Source: Bacteroidales bacterium UBA1680
GTDB taxonomy: Bacteria; Bacteroidota; Bacteroidia; Bacteroidales; UBA932
Assembly: GCA_002320605.1 (NCBI GenBank)
Contig: DCKG01000023.1
Coordinates: 888 to 64,887 of the forward strand
Length of the DNA: 64,000 nucleotides
Direction: 5' to 3'
In this document: positions 34,768-44,862 of the stretch, piece by piece
Numbering within the stretch: the stretch's first letter is position 1
Layout: every line of letters starts with the position of its first letter
Position numbers and translations under genes: made by a program
Notes under the pieces: generated by a model
What the model saw: only the letters and a program-made list of their open reading frames with translations
Told to the model about the DNA's origin: nothing
The model's database searches: none

Positions 34768-35654
34768 TGATCGTTAGTTTCGTTCAGCCTATTAATGCAG
34801 TCTTTCAAAGAATCCCTCCAGTAAGGGATTCTAATTCCAAAGGTCTCTTTTATCTTTGTCTTGTCGAGGACCGAGAATCTTGGCCTCTCTGCCTTCGTAG
34901 TGAATTCTTCCGTATGGCAGGGCTGCACGTCACATTCTATGTTGCTCAGGTCACGGATCGCCTCTGCAAAATCGTACCACGAGATTGCTCCTTCGTTGCT
35001 GAAATGATATATGCCAGTCTTAGCTAATAGATTTTCTTCAATTATCTTGAATATGACCTTGGCTAGGTCTAACGCATAAGTCGGGGTTCCTACCTGATCA
35101 AAGACTACCTTCACCGAATCCCGCTGGGACATCAGGGAGCGCATAGTCTTCACGAAATTTTTCCCATAAGGCGAATAGAGCCAGGCCGTCCTCAGCAAGA
35201 TGTACTTGCAGCCGGATTTCTCCAAGGCATTCTCTCCTGCCAGCTTCGTGGAGCCATAGACTCCTAGCGGATCCGTCTCCCAGTCTTCTTCGCAAGGCAG
35301 TGGCCTGTCGCCATGGAAGACATAGTCTGTAGAGATGTGAATCATTGTCGCACCTCTCTCCGCAGCCACTTTCGCCAAATTGCCAACCGCTGCGCAGTTC
35401 AGCAATTCAGCACAGACAGGGTCATCCTCCGCCCGCTCCACATTCGTATAGGCAGCGCAATTGACTATGACGCCAACTTGCTCTGATTCACATACCAGAC
35501 GCACGGCATCCTCGTCCGTGATGTCCAAGCTCACCGTCTCCACGCCCTGAATGGTTGTTACGTCGGTGAATATGTAATGATTACGGCTGCTGCCAGCCAC
35601 GTTTCTGAGTTCGGTCCCTAATTGGCCGTTAGCTCCTGTGACCAAAATGTTCAT
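34764..35654 (-). CDS. rfbD: dTDP-4-dehydrorhamnose reductase
   Basis: About 296 residues. Last step, NAD(P)H reduction to dTDP-L-rhamnose. Features: MNILVTGANGQLGTELR at the start, IVNCAAYTNVERAEDDP near 62, HISTDYVFHGD near 100 and YGSTKLAGE (YxxxK) near 125. The frame stays open to 35693, but a -7 element ends 5 nt before the ATG at 35654, fixing the start and implying a leaderless or nearly leaderless mRNA. First gene of the rhamnose operon. The product probably feeds O-antigen, capsule or surface glycans. Confidence 0.95.
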   Translation of the reverse strand: MNILVTGANGQLGTELRNVAGSSRNHYIFTDVTTIQGVETVSLDITDEDAVRLVCESEQVGVIVNCAAYTNVERAEDDPVCAELLNCAAVGNLAKVAAERGATMIHISTDYVFHGDRPLPCEEDWETDPLGVYGSTKLAGENALEKSGCKYILLRTAWLYSPYGKNFVKTMRSLMSQRDSVKVVFDQVGTPTYALDLAKVIFKIIEENLLAKTGIYHFSNEGAISWYDFAEAIRDLSNIECDVQPCHTEEFTTKAERPRFSVLDKTKIKETFGIRIPYWRDSLKDCINRLNETNDQ

Positions 35655-35659
35655 ATATG

Positions 35660-35667
35660 CAAATTTA
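35660..35667 (-). promoter_or_regulatory. -7 element of the rfbDACB operon (TAAATTTG, 5 nt before ATG)
   Basis: Reverse complement of CAAATTTA. It has the same TAnnTTTG-N5-ATG geometry as rnhA and recG. Confidence 0.65.
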
Positions 35668-35723
35668 ATAAAATAAGCATTAGATGAAAACATCTTTACA
35701 GAAACGGAGCCGACGGCATATCG

Positions 35724-37661
35724 TCATTCCCAGATATCAGGACCTAACTCATGTCCTCTTGCATTCACTGGTTCTTCAGAAAATGGGGAAACTTCTCCAG
35801 AATGTATTTTATATAGCCTTCCCGATGTAGCTTTGGCTGCCTCAACGATCTTCTTGTATGGCCTATCCGTCACATCAATTAGACCGCAGTTGTAATTCTC
35901 GCCATCGAAACGCCCAGTGATATCTTGATCACACCACTGGAAATACCCTGTGCCGATCAATGCCGGATGTGAATATGCATGCTCAGTATAATATCGATAG
36001 GCTACCCCCCTTTGCTCCTGCGACTCAACCTGCCAAAGAGACTGCGCCATGCCTCTATCAACCGTCCCGAAATGATATTCGCCAATCATCAAAGGAAGAT
36101 TCAGGATGTTTTCAGCATGCCCCATTGCGTCATAGTCTGGTTTTAGAGCATAGCAGTTGAAGCTGAAGACATCGAAATGCTTACCGCATATCGCAAGCAC
36201 GTCGTCACCGACATCACTGATATTCCCAAAACGGATGCCCAGATTCAAATGGTCTTTGTCAACGGACTTCAGTATTTCGTTAACTTCCGAAAGATATGCA
36301 TCGAATGTCTTAAATATAAACTGTTTACGACTATGTTCCGTATCCCCATTCTCTTCGAGCCATGACTTCAGAGCATTCTTAATAGGCTTATTAGAACCTT
36401 CTAATATCATTTGTGAAAGTCTTGCTTCATGATCAAGCCATGCCGGTTCATTGCCGATGAAATACCCTATAAGCCAAGGATTGCCTAAATAATTGGAAAC
36501 CTGTCCCGAAATGAATTCCTTTGCTGAGCTTTCAAATCTGGGATCATATATATCGGCCAAGCCCATGAGCTCTGGCTCTGCACCCACATTATCTAATGAC
36601 ACGACGAAGGCTTTCTTATTCATTGACATCACTGCAGGATCTGACCAATTCGCTATAGTGTTGAATCCCCACTTATCCATTCGCCTGATTATCATCTGCC
36701 TTGCCTCATCAATATAGTCTTCGCCATACCTTCTATAAAGATTCCAAGTGCCAAAAGAATATCCTTTCCCACCTGAACGTCTAGAAACAGGAAAAATATC
36801 TCCTGGCGGCATTGCCTGGAACATACTTGGCCTCTTCTCATAATCCCTCACGCTTCCTCCACCTCCAGGGCTTACGCAATCTACTCCGACTGAGAGGAAG
36901 AGATATCCATCCGGGTCTACGAACCACCATTTACCATCTATTTTCTCAACACGGAAAAATCCTGTCGCAGTCACCTTATGATCTCTATACCCGCCGAATT
37001 CAGAGTACCGGAACACAGCTGTGTCTATTGGCTGAGCATCTTCTTCGTTCCATTGCTGTCTTAATTCTGAAAGAGAAGCAACTTTTTCAGGATAATCCAT
37101 GAATATGTTCTGCCCGAGCGAGTCGATCGCAGGTTTGTCTTCCAGATAGGAATCACCCGGATCCTCTACGGCCAGTTCAACTTTCCTTATCTCGAATGTC
37201 TGATCCCCTATTGGGCGGCGCATCCTGATTCCTATCGAATCCACGCCTTGAAGCGGGCCTATCCTGCTAAGCAGGTTAATCCATCCCATGTAGCGCGGAT
37301 GATTATAAGTTGCGGCAAGATCAGATTCTGGATCCGGAAGCTGAGTGAAATACTTCAACGGTATTGCCAGCTTGTTCCACGCTTTAGGGACGTAGCACAT
37401 TACCCTAGCCTCTCTATAGCCGCCAGTCGTTGTGAATCCTAACTGGAAACGCTGTGAAGTTGAGATTCTATATTCAATGACGACATAATTATAATCTTTC
37501 CAATCTTCAGGAAGATCCGGATTGATGGCCTTGAGGGCAATCTTGCTCCCTGACATTTCCTTTGAGGAGCTTAATTTAATCGTAAAGATTTTCTCGCCAC
37601 AAGAAACGAAAGCAATGGCGCTTGCTAATAGCGCCATCGGGATAAACCTGTTTATCTTCAT
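35724..37661 (-). CDS. Clan GH-A glycoside hydrolase lipoprotein, agarase-like
   Basis: 645 residues, lipoprotein (hydrophobic leader then AFVSC at about residue 21). An N-terminal beta-sandwich of about 200 residues resembling a carbohydrate-binding module precedes the catalytic part. That part opens with ATGFFRVEKIDGKWWFVDP, a sequence seen at the start of GH50-type and related agarase-like enzymes. Clan GH-A carboxylates are visible: IGNEPAW (acid/base) near 400 and MIGEYHFG (nucleophile) near 525. Agarase specificity is not assured, since relatives act on other beta-galactans. Last gene of the SusCD locus, 3 nt after the GH5 gene. Confidence 0.75.
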   Translation of the reverse strand: MKINRFIPMALLASAIAFVSCGEKIFTIKLSSSKEMSGSKIALKAINPDLPEDWKDYNYVVIEYRISTSQRFQLGFTTTGGYREARVMCYVPKAWNKLAIPLKYFTQLPDPESDLAATYNHPRYMGWINLLSRIGPLQGVDSIGIRMRRPIGDQTFEIRKVELAVEDPGDSYLEDKPAIDSLGQNIFMDYPEKVASLSELRQQWNEEDAQPIDTAVFRYSEFGGYRDHKVTATGFFRVEKIDGKWWFVDPDGYLFLSVGVDCVSPGGGGSVRDYEKRPSMFQAMPPGDIFPVSRRSGGKGYSFGTWNLYRRYGEDYIDEARQMIIRRMDKWGFNTIANWSDPAVMSMNKKAFVVSLDNVGAEPELMGLADIYDPRFESSAKEFISGQVSNYLGNPWLIGYFIGNEPAWLDHEARLSQMILEGSNKPIKNALKSWLEENGDTEHSRKQFIFKTFDAYLSEVNEILKSVDKDHLNLGIRFGNISDVGDDVLAICGKHFDVFSFNCYALKPDYDAMGHAENILNLPLMIGEYHFGTVDRGMAQSLWQVESQEQRGVAYRYYTEHAYSHPALIGTGYFQWCDQDITGRFDGENYNCGLIDVTDRPYKKIVEAAKATSGRLYKIHSGEVSPFSEEPVNARGHELGPDIWE

Positions 37662-37664
37662 TTT

Positions 37665-38906
37665 CTAATTCAATAACATTGATTCGATATATTCATTATC
37701 AGGCCGGCAATTCTCGAATCTCACATTTTTCGTGAACTCCTGCATTATTCGCCAAGCTTCTTCTTGATCTGGCCTTGCCTCTCGCACCTGGCCGAAATCT
37801 CCCCGAGGAGATTCGGAAAATGCGCAGATAATGTCGTCCCATCCATCCGGGACATGAAAATTAACCATGCAACTGTTATCTCGCTTTTTATATGGCCAGA
37901 AAGTATATCCGATGTTATTTTCTTTCATGATTTTGCAAAATGCCCTCTGCCACTCGAATGTGTTGTGACCTATTTCCCCCATGTACATCGGCAGACCTGT
38001 GCTGTCTCTGAAACTAATATAATTCCTAATGCTTTCTGCCGTTGGCTCTCCTCCATACCTATGACAGGTCAGAATAATCTTGTCATCGAACGACACGTCA
38101 GTTACTGACTTGAAATTCGTATTCCACTGTGTAGCTCCAATAAGTATGATATGATTATTATCTACTTCTCTGATACGTTGCACCGCCTTTTTGCATACGT
38201 CCATAAACTTTCCGTTCAGGTCGTCAACATTCTTGAAATAAGGGGCTATAGGCTCATTCGCCAGCTCATACCCAAGAATGACAGGTTCATTTACGAAATG
38301 CTCTGCTATCTTCTGCCAGATATCACAGAAAAGAGCCTGGCTTTCCGAGCTTTCGAAAAGCCAAGGATAGCCATAACTATCATCTATATTATCACCCGTC
38401 TGCCCACCTGGGCAATCATGCATGTCAAGTATTACATGAAGGCCAGCCTCTCTTGCCCACACGACTAAAGAATCCATCCTTGCAAAACCGTCCTGATCCT
38501 TAGTCAGCCCCATGTAATCTTCATCTGTGAATAACGTGTAATTGAAAGGGAGCCGGATAGTGTTTGCGCCCGTTGAGGCAATGAACTTAATATCTTCGTG
38601 GGAGATATAATTATCTTTGAACTCTTTCCAGAATTGCGCAGTCCTGTCCGGCCCCACTAGCTCGCAGAACATCTCATTTATGAGTCTCGGAGAGCTCGTT
38701 CTGCCGAACCCGAACATATAGCCTTCGGGATTCAGCCAATTGCCAAGATTAGTTCCCTTGATGAAATATACAGAGCCATCAGGATTGATGAGGTGAGTAC
38801 CAGATATTCCGATGAATCCTTCCGGGGTTGAATGCCGTGTCCCAACGCATCCAGAAACAAATATTAATACCGATGCGATGCAAATAAGTTTCTTACAAAG
38901 CCTCAT
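37665..38906 (-). CDS. GH5-family glycoside hydrolase lipoprotein (cellulase-like)
   Basis: About 413 residues, lipoprotein (LIFVSGC near residue 20). TIM-barrel GH5 features: the GTNLGNWLNPEGYMF entry near 52, ANTIRLPFNYT near 113, the acid/base in ELANEPI near 213, HRYGG near 285, the nucleophile in MYMGEIGHN near 308 and the FWPYKK tryptophan region near 340. The GNWLNPEGY start recalls exo-glucanase-like GH5 subfamilies. It probably acts on a beta-glucan or related glycan at the cell surface. The SusD stop overlaps an in-frame GTG one codon earlier (TAGTG), so coupling is likely. Confidence 0.85.
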   Translation of the reverse strand: MRLCKKLICIASVLIFVSGCVGTRHSTPEGFIGISGTHLINPDGSVYFIKGTNLGNWLNPEGYMFGFGRTSSPRLINEMFCELVGPDRTAQFWKEFKDNYISHEDIKFIASTGANTIRLPFNYTLFTDEDYMGLTKDQDGFARMDSLVVWAREAGLHVILDMHDCPGGQTGDNIDDSYGYPWLFESSESQALFCDIWQKIAEHFVNEPVILGYELANEPIAPYFKNVDDLNGKFMDVCKKAVQRIREVDNNHIILIGATQWNTNFKSVTDVSFDDKIILTCHRYGGEPTAESIRNYISFRDSTGLPMYMGEIGHNTFEWQRAFCKIMKENNIGYTFWPYKKRDNSCMVNFHVPDGWDDIICAFSESPRGDFGQVREARPDQEEAWRIMQEFTKNVRFENCRPDNEYIESMLLN

Positions 38907-38908
38907 CA

Positions 38909-40372
38909 CTATTTCCCAAGATTAGGATTCAACAATATTTCACTAGAAGGAATCGGGAAAGTGTACCTATTGTCTGTCTTGGAATGCAAATTAGACGGGT
39001 CATATTCCGAATCTTTGCCCTCGAATGATTCAGGAACCATTTCCAACCTCAGCAGATCATACCACCTAACGCATTCTCCTGCGAATTCCCAAGCTCTTTC
39101 TTGCACAACGTCATTGATGAAATCGCTTGTCGATAGTCCGGAATATTCAGGAAGCCCTGCCCTGTCTCTTATTTTGTTCAGCCACGAATATGCCTCAGCA
39201 TCAGGGCCATCAGAACGAGCCTTTGCCTCTGCGTATGTTAGAGCAGTCTGAGAAAGCCTGAGGATATGAGCTGGAAGCACAGATGAGCAGTTCGCCACAT
39301 TGTTCTGTCCCCCTTGCGGATATTTCATGAGTTTGAGTATGCATGGGTGCTTGTGCTGCCAATTCTGCCAGCTTACGCCTTTGTCTGTCACAGTATAAAA
39401 AGTGGCATCCTTTCTAGGCCCTTCAGGGAATTTATTCATGAATCCGACCTCTGCGAATATTACATTCCAGCCTCCTATTTCTGAAGGCTCGCACCAAGCA
39501 CCATAGAATACCACATAATCAGTGGTGCTTGCAGGAATAACGAATAAATCTTCCGAAGTGATGTTATTATCTTCTTCTCTGTTCAAGAACAGAGAAGCGT
39601 AGTTTCCTTCAAGAGAAAAGCCAGCCCCACTGCTTTCGTCGAGAACTTCTTTTGCTACCGAGGCCGCCTTCGCATAATAACCATCCTTCTTCAACGGCCA
39701 TCCTGCCTCAGTGAGATATATCTCGGCCATCAATGCTTTAGCGACGAGCTTGTTAGGTCTTCCAACCTCGTTATTCCTTCGTGAATCGCCAAGCATTTTT
39801 ACGGCAGTCGTTATATCACTTTCAATCAAATCATAAACATTTGCCTCGGACGATAAACCTATTGATGCGTCATCAGAATTATAGCCTGATGCAGTGACCA
39901 ACGGAATATCGCCCCACAACCTCACCAGGGTATAATATGCGAATGCCCTGAGGAAGTATGCTTCGCCGGCTATCACTTTTATAGTGTTAGCATCACCGCT
40001 GCAATTCTGATAATTATTAATCACTCTGTTAGCCCCTAGCGCAGTCTTGTATAATCCGCTCCATGTACTCGAGAATGAGCCGTTGGAATTCGTCGGGTTA
40101 CATCTGTCTAACTGGGTCCCGTTAGCATCAGTTGTCGGACAATACATATCGTCAGCACCTGAGCATAACTGTTGGTAAGTGCCATTACATATTCCGAAAC
40201 CCCAAGGCTGATTCAATCCTCTATATGCCCCTGTCAGCGCTGCCTCAAGCCCCTCTTGAGTAGTGAGCAGATTTTCATCGACTTTCCCTTTTGACTCCTC
40301 ATCGAGGAAGTCAGAACAAGCAGGAATAATGAATATGCCAAAAACGATGGCTGATATTAATATATTTTTCAT
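38909..40372 (-). CDS. SusD/RagB family surface glycan-binding lipoprotein
   Basis: 487 residues. SusD proteins cap the SusC transporter and bind the target oligosaccharide. Lipobox IIPACSDFLDEE near residue 19, the conserved N-terminal TTQEGLEAALTGAYRGL, the TPR-like helical core (VIAGEAYFLRAFAYYTLVRLWGDIPLVT near 135) and the C-terminal RAWEFAGECVRWYDLLRL near 440. It follows SusC by 13 nt. Confidence 0.95.
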   Translation of the reverse strand: MKNILISAIVFGIFIIPACSDFLDEESKGKVDENLLTTQEGLEAALTGAYRGLNQPWGFGICNGTYQQLCSGADDMYCPTTDANGTQLDRCNPTNSNGSFSSTWSGLYKTALGANRVINNYQNCSGDANTIKVIAGEAYFLRAFAYYTLVRLWGDIPLVTASGYNSDDASIGLSSEANVYDLIESDITTAVKMLGDSRRNNEVGRPNKLVAKALMAEIYLTEAGWPLKKDGYYAKAASVAKEVLDESSGAGFSLEGNYASLFLNREEDNNITSEDLFVIPASTTDYVVFYGAWCEPSEIGGWNVIFAEVGFMNKFPEGPRKDATFYTVTDKGVSWQNWQHKHPCILKLMKYPQGGQNNVANCSSVLPAHILRLSQTALTYAEAKARSDGPDAEAYSWLNKIRDRAGLPEYSGLSTSDFINDVVQERAWEFAGECVRWYDLLRLEMVPESFEGKDSEYDPSNLHSKTDNRYTFPIPSSEILLNPNLGK

Positions 40373-40385
40373 ATTATCTTCGTTA

Positions 40386-43300
40386 TTAGAATCTTATATT
40401 CAAGCCAAGAGTTAAAGAACGAGAATTCGGATAAGCTCCGTAATCAAGTCCCTGAGTGACATCGGAGCTGCTTCCTACATTGCTGGCCTCTGGATCTATC
40501 CCTTTATAGCCAGAAATCGTGAACAAGTTCGTGGCATTGAGCGACACAGAGAAATCTGCGATTTTCTTTATCGAGAAATCATAAGAAATGCTTAAGTTCT
40601 TAAGTCTCAGATAGCTTGCATCTTCAAGCCAAAGGCTGGACACAGGATACCATGTGCTGGAAGCGTTCCAAGCAGGGAGCCACGCATCTTCTTGGACGCC
40701 AGGAATATAACGTTCTTTCACTTCTGCGAATCTAGCACCCCTTACGTCCCTGGTAGCCATCATATTCACGCACCTGTTGTAGTTAAGTTTGTCCATTTTA
40801 ATCACGCCTTGGAAGAACATGTTTACTCCTATCTTTTTCCAACGGAAATTAGTATTCCATCCAACAGTATATTTTGGCATGCCATATCCGATTATTTTAT
40901 AGTCGCTGCTATCATATATATGGTCTCCGTTAAGATCTTCATACCTTGCGTCACCCGGCACGCAGCCGTATTTAGCAGCCTCTGTTTCCTGTCCTTTCTG
41001 CCACGGGCCAAGATAATGCAGCCCGAAGAGTGTTCCGAGAGGTTCCCCCACTTTATAGATCAAATCGTAAGCACCATCATTTATTCCTGTAAGATTCGTA
41101 GCTACATACACTATATCTTCCTCACCCAAATCCTTGACCCTATTTTTCAGGAATGAGAAATTGACAGACGATTCGAGAAACATATCTGTCTTCTCGATGA
41201 TCCTTCCTGCCAGCGTAAAATCAAAACCACTGTTACGTATCTTTCCGATGTTAGACGTAATGGTTCCGCCACCAAGATAATCTGGCACGTTTTTGTTCAG
41301 CAGAAGATCTTTCGTGTCCTTCATATAGTAGTCAGCCTCAAGCGTCAGCCTATCATGGAAGAAGCCCGCATCTAATCCTATGTCTTTCTGCACTGTGGTC
41401 TCCCACTTAAGATTTTTATTAGCAGGATTTCCTGCGATAATGCCGCTCGTCGAAGTACCCATAGAGAATGGATATGTCGTAGAGTTAAAGAAGTATTGAG
41501 TTGCGTATGGGCTGATGGCCTGGCTTCCTGTCGCCCCCCAGCTGAACCTGATCTTCAGATTGCTCACGAAAGGGACATTCTCCATGAATTTTTCCTTCGA
41601 TATAGCCCAAGCAACAGCCGCAGCAGGAAATGTGCTGTATTTATTTCCTTTAGCGAATTTAGATGACCCATCGCGCCTTACTGAAACAGATGCCATATAA
41701 CGTCCGTCGTATGAATAGTTTAGACGAGCAATGTATGAAGACAGCGTCCAATTCGTGTAATCACTTGAGGCATTTATTGTCGTGGCTTGTGCCAGATTGT
41801 TATATTTCAATGATGGGAATTTCAGTCCAGTAGAGGTGGTCGAATGTCCAAAAGCATTATATTCCTGTGTCTCGAAGGCAGCTACTGCGTTGATTTCATG
41901 CTTTCCGAAAGTGTTGTTGTATGAGAGTTGAGTAGTGGTCTGCAAAGTCTTGCCTTTCGCGTCGGTTAGCGAAGCACCAGCTACGGATCTGTTGGCAAGA
42001 GTTCCGTTATAGATCTTGTCTCTTTCGAATAACCTATCTGTTGCGGCCTGGAAATCTAGGGATAGGCCATCGAATATCTCATATTTTGCTCCTCCGAGTA
42101 TGGTGAGAAATGTTTTTTCCCGGATGTTCTCCGCATCATAAAGAAGAGCCAAAGGACTTGTCTTGAGCGATCCGACAGGGTCATTCACAACAAGATTACC
42201 ATCGTCATCATAAGGCATCGTGGTCGGAGCCCATCCTATAGCCTGATTCAGGACGGTAGTGGCCCCAGAATATCCCTGATTATTGTAACCTGTGCCGTTA
42301 TTCACATTAATATTGAATCTAAATGAAAGCCTGTCGCTTACTTTAGCATTCAGGTTTGCCCTCAGGTTCGTCCTGCGATAATTAGATTTTTTCACTATTC
42401 CTTGCTGGTCTAATAGATTTCCTGACACTCTCCACTGCACATTCCGTGTTCCTCCAGAAACACTCAGCTGATGCTGATGCGAGAAAGCAGTCCTCAGCAC
42501 AGCATCTACATAATCGTACCCACCGTTCTTGTAATAGCTGTCTATCTGTTCCTGAGTGAACGTCGGATTAAGTCCGTATGCGGCAGAATGTTCGTTGTAT
42601 ACTTCTGCATATTCGCCAGCGCTTAAAAGATCGTAATTCTTCAATATCTTCGAGACTGTGGCACTTCCCTCGTAAGTGACTTCCACCTTATCAGAAACAG
42701 CACCTTTCTTAGTCGTTATGAGAACAACTCCATTAGCCCCGCGGGAGCCATAGATAGCTGTCGACGATGCATCCTTGAGAATTTCAATGGACTCAATGTC
42801 ATCAGGATTAATCGAAGAAAAATCTACGCCGACTAAGCCGTCTACCACGAAAAGCGGGCTGTTATCCCCCAACACGGAGTTTGCACCCCTTATCCTAATC
42901 CTCACTGAACCGCCCGGAGCTCCAACAGTATTAGATACTTGCACGCCGGAAGCTCTTCCTTGCAAGGCCTGATCAATGCGAGTTACCCTCTGATCTTTGA
43001 AAGAATCGCTTTTTACCTGCGAAAGAGCACCCGTCAGAGAGCTTTTCTTCGCTGTTCCATAGCCGATGACAACAACTTCTTCAAGAGCCTCAGTGTCTTC
43101 TTTGAGTACTACAGTCATGTTATCTTCATCCCCGACAGAAACATTCTGGGTCACGAAACCAAGGAATGATACTTCCAAATTCGGGTTGCCATGAACAGTA
43201 AGAGACAGAACTCCGTCAGCATCAGTGATTCCCCCCATATTGGTTCCAATAACTAATACGCTTGCTCCAGCGACTGGCATCCCACTCCCATCAATTACTT

Positions 43301-43694
43301 TCAGGGTGATGGTTCTGCCTTCCGTCTGCATGTTCTGCCTTGTAAGAACAATCTGCTTTGAGTTAATTGAATATGTCACATCAGTGCCAGCAAAGACATT
43401 GTCGAGAATATCCGTCACAGGCCTGTCTTTTACGTGAACATTCACATTTCTGCTAACGTCTACGTCTCTGGTGTTGTAGAAGAATACATACTCAGTACGC
43501 TGTTCAATGGCATCAAGCACATTTTCGACAGTGACTTTGTTCATGTTCAAAGAGATTTTCCTCACCTGAATAGCTGAAGCTCCGGCATACACAGAAAGCT
43601 GCGAAACTATCAGGGTTACGAGAAATAGTTTCCAGACACTTGAAATCTTACTGGATAAAATTTCAAACTTCTTGAATTCGTCTTTTAAAATCAT
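40386..43694 (-). CDS. SusC/RagA TonB-dependent transporter with N-terminal STN signalling domain
   Basis: 1102 residues. A leader helix is followed by an STN domain (about 48-120: VTVENVLDAIEQRTEYVFFYNTRDVDVSRNVNVHV). Then come a carboxypeptidase-like Ig domain (about 127-210), the TonB-box/SusC start EEVVVIGYGTAKKSSLTGALSQV, the plug (SVLGDNSPLFVVDGL; GSRGANGVVLITTKKG) and the barrel to the C-terminal aromatic strand. STN-bearing SusC proteins signal substrate arrival to a FecR anti-sigma factor, and fecR and sigma genes lie directly upstream. It imports oligosaccharides released by the neighbouring hydrolases. Confidence 0.96.
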   Translation of the reverse strand: MILKDEFKKFEILSSKISSVWKLFLVTLIVSQLSVYAGASAIQVRKISLNMNKVTVENVLDAIEQRTEYVFFYNTRDVDVSRNVNVHVKDRPVTDILDNVFAGTDVTYSINSKQIVLTRQNMQTEGRTITLKVIDGSGMPVAGASVLVIGTNMGGITDADGVLSLTVHGNPNLEVSFLGFVTQNVSVGDEDNMTVVLKEDTEALEEVVVIGYGTAKKSSLTGALSQVKSDSFKDQRVTRIDQALQGRASGVQVSNTVGAPGGSVRIRIRGANSVLGDNSPLFVVDGLVGVDFSSINPDDIESIEILKDASSTAIYGSRGANGVVLITTKKGAVSDKVEVTYEGSATVSKILKNYDLLSAGEYAEVYNEHSAAYGLNPTFTQEQIDSYYKNGGYDYVDAVLRTAFSHQHQLSVSGGTRNVQWRVSGNLLDQQGIVKKSNYRRTNLRANLNAKVSDRLSFRFNINVNNGTGYNNQGYSGATTVLNQAIGWAPTTMPYDDDGNLVVNDPVGSLKTSPLALLYDAENIREKTFLTILGGAKYEIFDGLSLDFQAATDRLFERDKIYNGTLANRSVAGASLTDAKGKTLQTTTQLSYNNTFGKHEINAVAAFETQEYNAFGHSTTSTGLKFPSLKYNNLAQATTINASSDYTNWTLSSYIARLNYSYDGRYMASVSVRRDGSSKFAKGNKYSTFPAAAVAWAISKEKFMENVPFVSNLKIRFSWGATGSQAISPYATQYFFNSTTYPFSMGTSTSGIIAGNPANKNLKWETTVQKDIGLDAGFFHDRLTLEADYYMKDTKDLLLNKNVPDYLGGGTITSNIGKIRNSGFDFTLAGRIIEKTDMFLESSVNFSFLKNRVKDLGEEDIVYVATNLTGINDGAYDLIYKVGEPLGTLFGLHYLGPWQKGQETEAAKYGCVPGDARYEDLNGDHIYDSSDYKIIGYGMPKYTVGWNTNFRWKKIGVNMFFQGVIKMDKLNYNRCVNMMATRDVRGARFAEVKERYIPGVQEDAWLPAWNASSTWYPVSSLWLEDASYLRLKNLSISYDFSIKKIADFSVSLNATNLFTISGYKGIDPEASNVGSSSDVTQGLDYGAYPNSRSLTLGLNIRF

Positions 43695-43788
43695 AGTTCT
43701 GAACTAATATAATTGAGTCATAATTAGCTTTAGCGAAAACTATAATATAGACGAACAATGGGAAGCAATACCCTATGATTTTTATAGA

Positions 43789-44814
43789 TTATTTTAAAGA
43801 AATGATGACTCGCTTTCTAGAAAAACTGTCATCCGGCCTCTTTTGCGGATTGAATACCTTAATCTTGATTGGTGCAGTCATCTCCAGAAGGGAAAGTATA
43901 TCCTCTAAACTTTCATCCTTGAACGTGGCAGAATATTCATAATTTTCAATCTCGCTTCCTCTAAGAATAATTTCAGCGTTGAAGTGACGAGAAAGCTGGT
44001 TCACGATATCTTTCAGCTTAGCCCTCCTGAAAACCAGTTTCCCCTCTATCCAAGCAATTCTTTCATATATGTTGGCTTCAGAAATAATGCATTCGCTGTC
44101 AATCTCTTTTTTCGCTCTCGCTATCTGCCCAGGAAGCATGTAGTATTTCTTATTTCCTTTCGCCAATTCGACTTTTCCACTCGCAAGAGTTACGTCTATG
44201 GAAGAATCAGCGTCATACGAACGAACATCGAATTCTGTTCCAAGAGCCTTAACTCTCAACGCATCCCCGACTGATACTTCGAAAGGCCTGTCTGGATCGT
44301 GACTTACTTTGAAATAAGCCTCACCATTCAGGCGTACGGCTCTTTTTTGTTCGCTAGTGAAATTCTTTGCGTACTGGATATGGGATCCAGAATTGAGGAT
44401 AACGACAGAACTATCTGGCAGAATAATTCTTGTGACAGTACCTTCTGCTGAATAGACATCAACGATTTCTTCCGCTGGCTTCCCTGGTCTTTGGCCACAG
44501 AGAAAATATGAAACAGTGAAGAATGAAGTAACGAATATGATTAAAGATGCCGCAACACTCCAGAATAGTCTCGCAATTTTCCTTGCTCGTTCGTGGCGAT
44601 TTATCTTTTCCGATAGGGTTTCCCATCTCTTTTCAGGGTTTATCCTATCGCTACCCTCAAGAAGATCCGCATTCTCAGCCACGAAATCAGCTGCATCTAG
44701 CAACTCCTTTAATTCCGTGAAGTTGGATGCACCTGTTTCTAATTCTCTCATTATATCATCAGGCAATTCTCTAGTCATATATTTGAGAATAATGTCAATG
44801 GTTATTTTAATCAC
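43789..44814 (-). CDS. FecR-family anti-sigma factor
   Basis: 341 residues. The N-terminal cytoplasmic sigma-binding helices (about 1-80) are followed by one membrane span (WSVAASLIIFVTSFFTVSYFL near 86-106). Next is the periplasmic FecR domain (AEGTVTRIILPDSSVVILNSGSHIQYAKNF near 125, VRLNGEAYFKVSHDPDRPFEV near 165). Last is a C-terminal DUF4974 domain (AKLKDIVNQLSRHFNAEI near 270), which pairs with the STN domain of SusC. The start MIKITIDIILKYMTREL matches the family's usual N-terminus. It holds the adjacent sigma factor until the transporter signals. Confidence 0.93.
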   Translation of the reverse strand: MIKITIDIILKYMTRELPDDIMRELETGASNFTELKELLDAADFVAENADLLEGSDRINPEKRWETLSEKINRHERARKIARLFWSVAASLIIFVTSFFTVSYFLCGQRPGKPAEEIVDVYSAEGTVTRIILPDSSVVILNSGSHIQYAKNFTSEQKRAVRLNGEAYFKVSHDPDRPFEVSVGDALRVKALGTEFDVRSYDADSSIDVTLASGKVELAKGNKKYYMLPGQIARAKKEIDSECIISEANIYERIAWIEGKLVFRRAKLKDIVNQLSRHFNAEIILRGSEIENYEYSATFKDESLEDILSLLEMTAPIKIKVFNPQKRPDDSFSRKRVIISLK

Positions 44815-44862
44815 TTAATAAGACGTATAATATGTGCGCATACCCTAAGAAGTTAGACCCTA